DNA of 64,000 nucleotides, taken from contig JAKCWG010000727.1 in NCBI GenBank assembly GCA_021464415.1, positions 186,001 to 250,000 on the forward strand, given 5' to 3'. A program made the position numbers and the translations under genes. Each line of letters begins with the position of its first letter. Within the stretch, counting starts at the first letter, position 1. The stretch comes from Lonicera japonica. Its lineage: Eukaryota; Streptophyta; Magnoliopsida; Dipsacales; Caprifoliaceae. This document shows positions 58,191-64,000 of this stretch, piece after piece. The notes beneath the pieces are model-generated. The model did not search any database. It saw nothing but the letters and a program-made list of their open reading frames with translations, and was not told the DNA's origin.

Positions 58191-61066
58191 ACAATTGTTA
58201 CTATGTAATTGCTTTTAACAAAAATATTATTTATATTTCTTTGTTAGAGAAGGAAGGTTTTGAATTCAATTTTAAGAATAAAGGTTGTTCATTTTCTTTG
58301 AATGATATGCACTATAGTAGTGGACAATTATTGGATGGTCTTTATATTCTAAATCTTGAGATACTTGTTTTTAACATAAATAACAAAAGAATCAAGTCTG
58401 GTGATTTGAATCCTACTTATTTGTGGCATTGTCGTTTAGGCCATATAAATGAGAAATGTATTAAGAAGCTCCATAAAGATGGCATTCTAAATACATTTGA
58501 CTTTCAATCTTTTGAAAGTTGTGAATCTTGTTTGTTAGGAAAGATGACTAATAACAATGAGAAGGCAAGTGATCTTTTGGCCCTCATTCATACTGATGTA
58601 TGTGGACCACTAAACACAATCGCCAGAGGAGGATATCAGTACTTCATCACATTTACTGATGATTTCAGTAGATATGGTTATGTTTACTTGATGAAACATA
58701 AATTGGAGTCTTCTGAAAGGTTCAAGGATTTTCAGAATAAAGTACAAAATCAACTTGGCAAAACTATTAAAGCTCTTCGATCAGATCGAGGAGGAGAATA
58801 CTTAAACCAAGAATTTGATGATCATTTTAAGAGCTGTGGCATTGTTTCACAACTTACTCCACCAGGAACACCACAATGGAATGGTGTATCTGAAAGGAGA
58901 AATCGAACTCTGTTAGACATGGTTCGATCGATGATGAGTCAGACATCTCTTCCAACATCCTTTTGGGGATATGCTATTGAAACCACGGCGTTCACACTAA
59001 ACAAAGCTCCATCTAAGGCTATAGAAAAGACACCTTACGGGTTATGGACTGGAAAAGGTTCCAAGTCTGTCTTTTCTAAAAATTTGGGGTTGTGAAGTTT
59101 TCGTCAAACGACTAATCACAACTAAATTGGAACCCAAATCTGATAAATGCTTCTTCGTAGGATATCCTAAGGAAACTAAAGGATATTATTTCTACAATCC
59201 AACCGAGAACAAAGTGTTTGTAGCTCAGAATGGAGTTTTCTTAGAAAGCGAATTGTTTTCCAAAGAAAACAGTGGGAGCACGATACATCTTAAAGAAATT
59301 TGAGATGGTAGTGATGCACTTAATGGAGAGCCTCAACAAAATACGCAAGTAGTTGCAGAAGCTCCTGAAGAAGTAACAATCTTACGAAGGTCAAATAGGC
59401 CACGTCGCAAACCTGAGAGATTATCACTTTTAGTCTCGGGTGACCAGGATGTAGTGTTGTTAGACAACAATGAGCCATTGACTTTCAATGAAGCAATGGA
59501 GAGCTCTAGTTCCGAGAATTGGCTAGAAGCCATGAAATCCAAAATGAAATCCATGTATGAAAATCAAGTATGGGACTTGGTTGATATACCAAGTGGCTGT
59601 AGAGCCATAGGTTGCAAATGGGTTTTTAAAATTAAGATTGATAAGGATGGCAAGATCGATGTCTATAAGGATCGATTGTTGGAAAAAGGATATCGACAAA
59701 TTCATGGTATTGACTATGATGAATCTTTTTCTCCATTTTCCATGTTTAAATCAATCGGAATCCTTTTAAGAATTGCGGCATATTATGACTATGAAATATG
59801 GCAAATGGATGTCAAAACTGCTTTCCTTAATGGATATCTTGAAGAGGATGTGTATATGACACAACCTGAAGGTTTTGTTGATCCAAAGAATGCTAATAAG
59901 GTATGCAAGCTTAAGAGAGCCATATATGGTCTTAAGCAAGCATCTCGGAGTTGGAATCTTCATTTCAACGAAACTGTCAAAGAGTTTGGTTTCATAAGGA
60001 ACGAATAAAAACCTTGTGTGTACAAAAAGACTAGTGAGAGCGCAATAGTTTTTCTGGTATTATATGTGGACGACATACTACTAATTGGGAATGACATTCC
60101 TATGCTTGAATCTGTTAAGACCTGGCTGGGGAAGTGTTTCTCAATGAAGGATTTGGGCGAGGCAAGTTACATATTAGGGATCAAGATCTACAGAGATAGA
60201 TCAAGAAAACTAATAGGACTGAGTCAAAGTAACTACATTGACAAGGTCTTACGTAAGTTTAACATGCAAGACTCTAAGAGAGGATACTTGCCAATGACAC
60301 ATGGCACAATACTAAGCAAGACTCAGTGTCCTCAGACACAAGATGAGCGAGATCGCATGAGTAGAATCTAGTATGCTTCAGCTATAGGTTCTATCATGTA
60401 TGTTATATTATGCACTCGTCCCGATGTAGCATGCGCATTGAGCGTGACTGGCAGATATCAGTCAGATCCTGGTGAGAGTCACTAGATCGCTGTCAAGAAT
60501 ATCATCAAGTACTTAAAAAGAACTAGAGATACATTCTTGGTTTATGGCAGGGAAGAAGAGTTGGTTGTAAATGGTTACACTGACTCTATGTTTCAGTCAG
60601 ATAAAGATGATTTTAGATCACAATCTGGTTTTGTGTTTTGTCTGAATGGCAGAGCTATGAGTTGGAAAATTTCTAAGCAAGCTACAGTTGCTGATTTTAC
60701 AAAAGAGTCTGAATATGTTGCTGCTTCAGAAGCAGCAAAGGAAGCAGTATGGATAAGGAAGTTTATCACTGAACTTGGTGTCATTCCTAGTAGCACCAAT
60801 CCAGTGGATTTATTATGTGACAACAATGGAGCCATTGCTCAGGCTAAAGAGCCAAGGTCGCACCAGAAATCTAAACATATTCAGAGATGATATCATCTCA
60901 TTCATGAGTTTGTCAATAATGGTGATGTAAAGATATGCAAAGTCCCCACAGATGAGAATGTAGCTGATCCTTTGACTAAGCCACTTTCTCAATCTAAGCA
61001 TGACAGTCATTTTAGTGCACTAGGTATTTGTTTCATGAATGAATGGTCCTAGTGCAAGTGGGAGAC
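58191..61066 (+). pseudogene. Ty1/copia pol remnant: integrase, RT, RNase H
   Basis: Starts in the region between protease and integrase (CYYVIAFNKNIIYISLLEKE). Next are the HCRLGH/CESC zinc site and the integrase core with IHTDVCGPL, ALRSDRGGEYLN and VSERRNRTLLDM (the D, D, E triad all present). A frameshift near 59075 leads to IWGCEVFVK. RT has CKWVFKIKIDKDG, QMDVKTAFLNG and LYVDDILLIG. RNase H has YTDSMFQSDKDD, SEYVAASEAAKEAVW and CDNNGAIAQA, ending ADPLTKPLSQSKH...ALGICFMNEWS. Stops in the main frame are at 59301, 60006, 60369, 60483 and 60888. Gag and protease are deleted. The polypurine tract agtgggaga abuts the 3' LTR. Confidence 0.92.
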
Positions 61067-62369
61067 TAAAAGAGATATGCCCTAGGACTATTCATAAGTT
61101 ATGATTTGTACTTGGATATCTATTGCTTATTATTATTAATAAAGTTTATTTCATTTGACTTTAGATTGTTTTATGAATAATATGTATTAATACTAGTTCA
61201 TCAAGTACGTGACTTGATTGCGGGATGCTAGTAAATAAATAATAATATTATTTATTTGTCACAAATCATATGTCAATAATCTAGGACCATATTGATATAA
61301 TGATTAGAGTATGAGTCAGCTGATGACTATATTCCACAAGTCATGGATATGGAGATATCAAGTTGAACACACTGATACTTGTTAGGGAACAATGTATTGG
61401 ACAGACCCACTTTGGGGCACTGCAAGGAGTGTTATATAATGTTATCAGTGATGTTCCCCATTAGTGATGTCGTATTATCCTCAGACTTGAGACCGTCATG
61501 GTTACCAGCATGGGGATTGGTGTGATGGGCATCATCAAATGTTGCTCTTGACCGAGTAATTATAAAGATGATGATCAAGCATACTATAAACTATGTAGAG
61601 GTATGTGGTTGATCAAGATGGAATTTGTCACTTTCATATAACGAGAGAAAGATATCTTTGGGCCCCTTGATGAGTATAATTAATGTTTGCATGGCCATGC
61701 ACAAATGGTGTGTCATTTGTATAAGATTAATTATACTTAGAGATCAAGAAATAAAGATTGACCTATACAAGAATGACACTTGCCTGAGTCTTGTGTTCAA
61801 TCTAGATATCGGTAGACAAAAGGAATTAATATGTGGCATATCATTTAAGGTTGTGTCGTTTTGACTTTTATACCCTTTGGATAATAGTAATGTCTTACTA
61901 GACACCACTTACTATTTGTGTACTTAAAACGGGCTTTTAATTACACTACCAAAGGAGTATAAACCTACAGGGTCGCACACCAAAATGGAAAGGATCAAAA
62001 ACGAATTGGGCTTGGCCCTAGTTGGACTCGGGCCTAATACGTTTTATTACTTAGAGTTCCTTATTAGGGTTTTCCTTTAAAACAGACAACCATTAGCCTC
62101 TTTTGTTCTATGAAAATAAGAGAGGCGAAATAGAGAGAACCCTAAAATGTGTGTGATAGTACACCAAGAAAGGATCTGTTCTTGTTCGTGTGTGCATACC
62201 GTAGAGGCGTCGTACTTTCTATGCTAAAATGACAGCAACAGAAAGATAAGATCCTCCGTGTTCAAAGGTATGTTTTTAGATTATTATTGAACAATATAGA
62301 TCTTAGGGTTTAATGATTAGTGCAGTTTATTGTGTATGTGATGCATGTTCACTGCCCTAATTCCCAACA
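61067..62369 (+). repeat. 3' LTR of the copia element, 1303 bp
   Basis: TAAAAGAGATATGCCC (the first TG mutated to TA) to AATTCCCAACA, homologous to the solo LTR at 19859-21189 throughout. It follows a polypurine tract (about 61057-61065). On its right the Tat/Ogre-like leader starts, so the copia element was inserted in that leader. The left half of the target is lost, so the TSD cannot be tested. Confidence 0.9.
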
Positions 62370-63276
62370 AGTTGTGACTAGGCCGCAGACTTGCGGGTGT
62401 GCACTAGCCAAAAGTGTCTGGGACCACTCTCCTTGGCTAAGTACTTACCAAGGTATATAGAGTGACGAGAACACTCATGTACCCAAGATGTATATCAAAA
62501 GGTCCTTACACGTACCTACGCTCTTGAGGTATATCGGAAGACCTGCTAAATATGAGGGAGCCTTAAACCTTAGCCTATTCAACCACGCTTGCATATAGGG
62601 GAGTCAGCTTAAAGCACAAAGATTTTCTACATTATTTTAATGACTGACATTCGTGAGAATTTAGTGAGAAAAGGCCCTATCATTTATACCATCATGGTGT
62701 CGACAGGTACGGCCGGAGGCTGTGCAACCTCTGTCGTAAAAATTCACGAAGACTAAAAATTTTTGTAATTTTCCTACCACTGATTCCATGAATAAAGCAA
62801 CTCACGAGGAGAGAACTGCCCGTGTTTTCAAATGATTTTCCTAAAAAGTTTTTTCAAAAATGATTTTTCAAACTATAGACGGTAAGGGAATCTAAGGAAT
62901 TATGTTCCTACCCTACCTCTATACGGGGCTCTCAAGTTGTCACTGTCGGTCTGTTTTTTCTCTCACCTAAAGAAAACTTTTCGTGTGTTTAGCATCATCC
63001 CGATCGATGTTTTTCTGGATAAAGTCCGGCAATTTTTAAATGATATATTATTTTTATTTTTCGGGGAAATATGCCCGAATGGATTTGTCATTCTCTCCCG
63101 ATTTAGATGTCCATTCAATCTGGCCTCAGCGTGGGCCGAAAAAGACAGTACCGGACGATTAGTCAGCCCAGATTCTTTCGACTCAATGGATCAGAAATAC
63201 ACCAAATTGGAGCACGTTCAATCAGTTGAACCATGCAGCGGATCTGCCGCCCGGTCCTTTCTACCCAAACTAAGGT
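62370..63276 (+). repeat. Tat/Ogre-like leader (copy 2)
   Basis: Aligns with 44545-45480 with only short differences. It includes an open stretch of ~117 codons (62937-63290) reading SHLKKTFRVFSIIPIDVFLDKV, NLASAWAEKDSTGRL and CSGSAARSFLPKL. The same frame in copy 1 is interrupted. Whether it is a real pre-gag protein is not known. Confidence 0.7.
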
Positions 63277-63530
63277 ATGCCACAGAATAATGCTATGGGG
63301 GGTGTGCCACCACATCAGAATACTGATCCAAACTTAGCTAGCACGAGCACAAGTGGGAATGTTCCGGTACCTAGCCCAGAGGGCTTATATCGGATGATGA
63401 TGAATCTGAATCAGAGCATGGCTTTACTCCTAACTGACAATCAAAATACTCGTGCCAAATTGGATGAATTGGCCAAGGGACGTACGTCAGAATCGACAAA
63501 GGAAACCCCAATTGTTCCACCATGACGCAC
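63277..63530 (+). pseudogene. Ty3/gypsy gag N-terminal fragment (copy 2)
   Basis: MPQNNAMGGVPPHQN, then LYRMMMNLNQSMALLLTDNQ, TRAKLDELAKG and ESTKETPIVPP, matching SKSLALLLDDRRTTKAQLDE and PTKETPPAPP of the gag at 45578. The frame ends with TGA at about 63523, and homology to copy 1 stops there, where other repeat DNA begins. Confidence 0.8.
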
Positions 63531-64000
63531 CGAAAATACTTCCGTGCTTAGGTACCCAAGTGCAGGTTGTCAAGTTATAATACTTGGTAAGTCCAAGTGT
63601 CAAACCACAAGGATAGTCGGAAAGACGATGTGGTGATTACGAGTCCAAGGTTTTGTTAAGGGAATATGATTGGTTGATTTTAGTTGTTGATTTTAAAGTC
63701 TTGCAATAAAAATTAAAATGATATAATAATAAATGAGAAAAGGCTAAGGCATTATAGAATTCATTTGTTTTGCAAAGTTAAGTAAAATCAATCTCATTCA
63801 AAGTTCTCAATGCAATTCCTAAGTGTTGAATATTTTACCCATTTCTAAGCAAAAGGGTGTTGAGCAAAAGCAACCCATTCCCATATAAATGCCATATAAA
63901 GAAATGGTGTAAGAAAATATCAACACAAGTGTATCTCTCATTTTTATCTTGTGACAAAAGGTGTGAAGCAAGTGCAACCCATTCCCGTATAATATCAACC
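63531..64000. other. Unrecognised repeat-like DNA at the window end
   Basis: ttaggtacccaagtgcaggt, then aagtccaagtgtcaaaccac and aaggatagtcgg resemble retroelement non-coding regions. The phrase gcaacccattccc occurs twice (about 63870 and 63977). No coding sequence. It continues beyond the window. Confidence 0.4.

Noticed and set aside
1..64000. tRNA and rRNA genes
   Set aside because: No cloverleaf-like segment with A and B boxes or conserved rRNA stretch was noticed by eye. A tRNA scan would be the decisive check.

Overview
This is a repeat-dominated, AT-rich nuclear segment of a flowering plant. It carries remains of TIR-NB-LRR (TNL) disease-resistance genes, a class found in dicots and missing from grasses, so a eudicot is indicated. 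The two-unit LRR style (GL..LESLE.L alternating with LS.LK.LK.L) resembles flax L6-type and Myrtales TNLs, which is only a weak hint at the lineage. I recognise no intact host housekeeping gene, no tRNA or rRNA, and nothing bacterial.

Layout. 1-3080: decayed Ty1/copia element (+). 3086-7679: very long solo LTR with a 5-bp target duplication (GCCCA) and a second LTR type nested in it. 7685-11690: no recognisable gene. 11694-18927: TNL1 (-), four exons (TIR, NB-ARC, LRR linker, LRR) with clean splice sites but one 1-nt frameshift. 19090-27575: duplicated TNL1-upstream DNA, including a tandem ~670-bp duplication of which one copy took a 1.33-kb solo copia LTR and the other is the empty site. 28730-29970: relic of a TNL intron. 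32330-33727: Tat/Ogre-like LTR (-) with a palindrome array in its promoter. 34315-35014: LINE tail with an 18-bp target duplication. 35840-38410: Helitron-like termini. 40079-41532: an unusual foldback transposon with ~300-bp inverted repeats, nested palindromes and five ~145-bp tandem repeats, sitting in (TA)n. 43084-46670: Tat/Ogre-like LTR, primer-binding site, leader and gag (+). 46730-48846: LTR-like fragment. 50525-51113: two MITEs. 51165-55278: TNL2 (-), a badly broken paralogue without a TIR exon. 55462-62369: copia element whose 5' part was replaced by a truncated hAT transposon. 62370-63530: second copy of the Tat/Ogre-like leader and gag. 63531-64000: unrecognised repeat.

How it fits together. 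The window is a decaying TNL cluster: two gene bodies in the same orientation plus promoter and intron relics, expanded by local duplication and then bombarded by transposons. Because the host DNA is duplicated, several insertions can be read against a paralogous empty site inside the same window (solo LTR at 19859, LINE tail at 24276, Stowaway-like MITE at 26792, MITE at 29090). This gives direct evidence for the insertion boundaries. The most distinctive items are the 40-kb foldback element and the two related LTRs, which carry different GC-rich short-motif arrays directly upstream of their TATA boxes.
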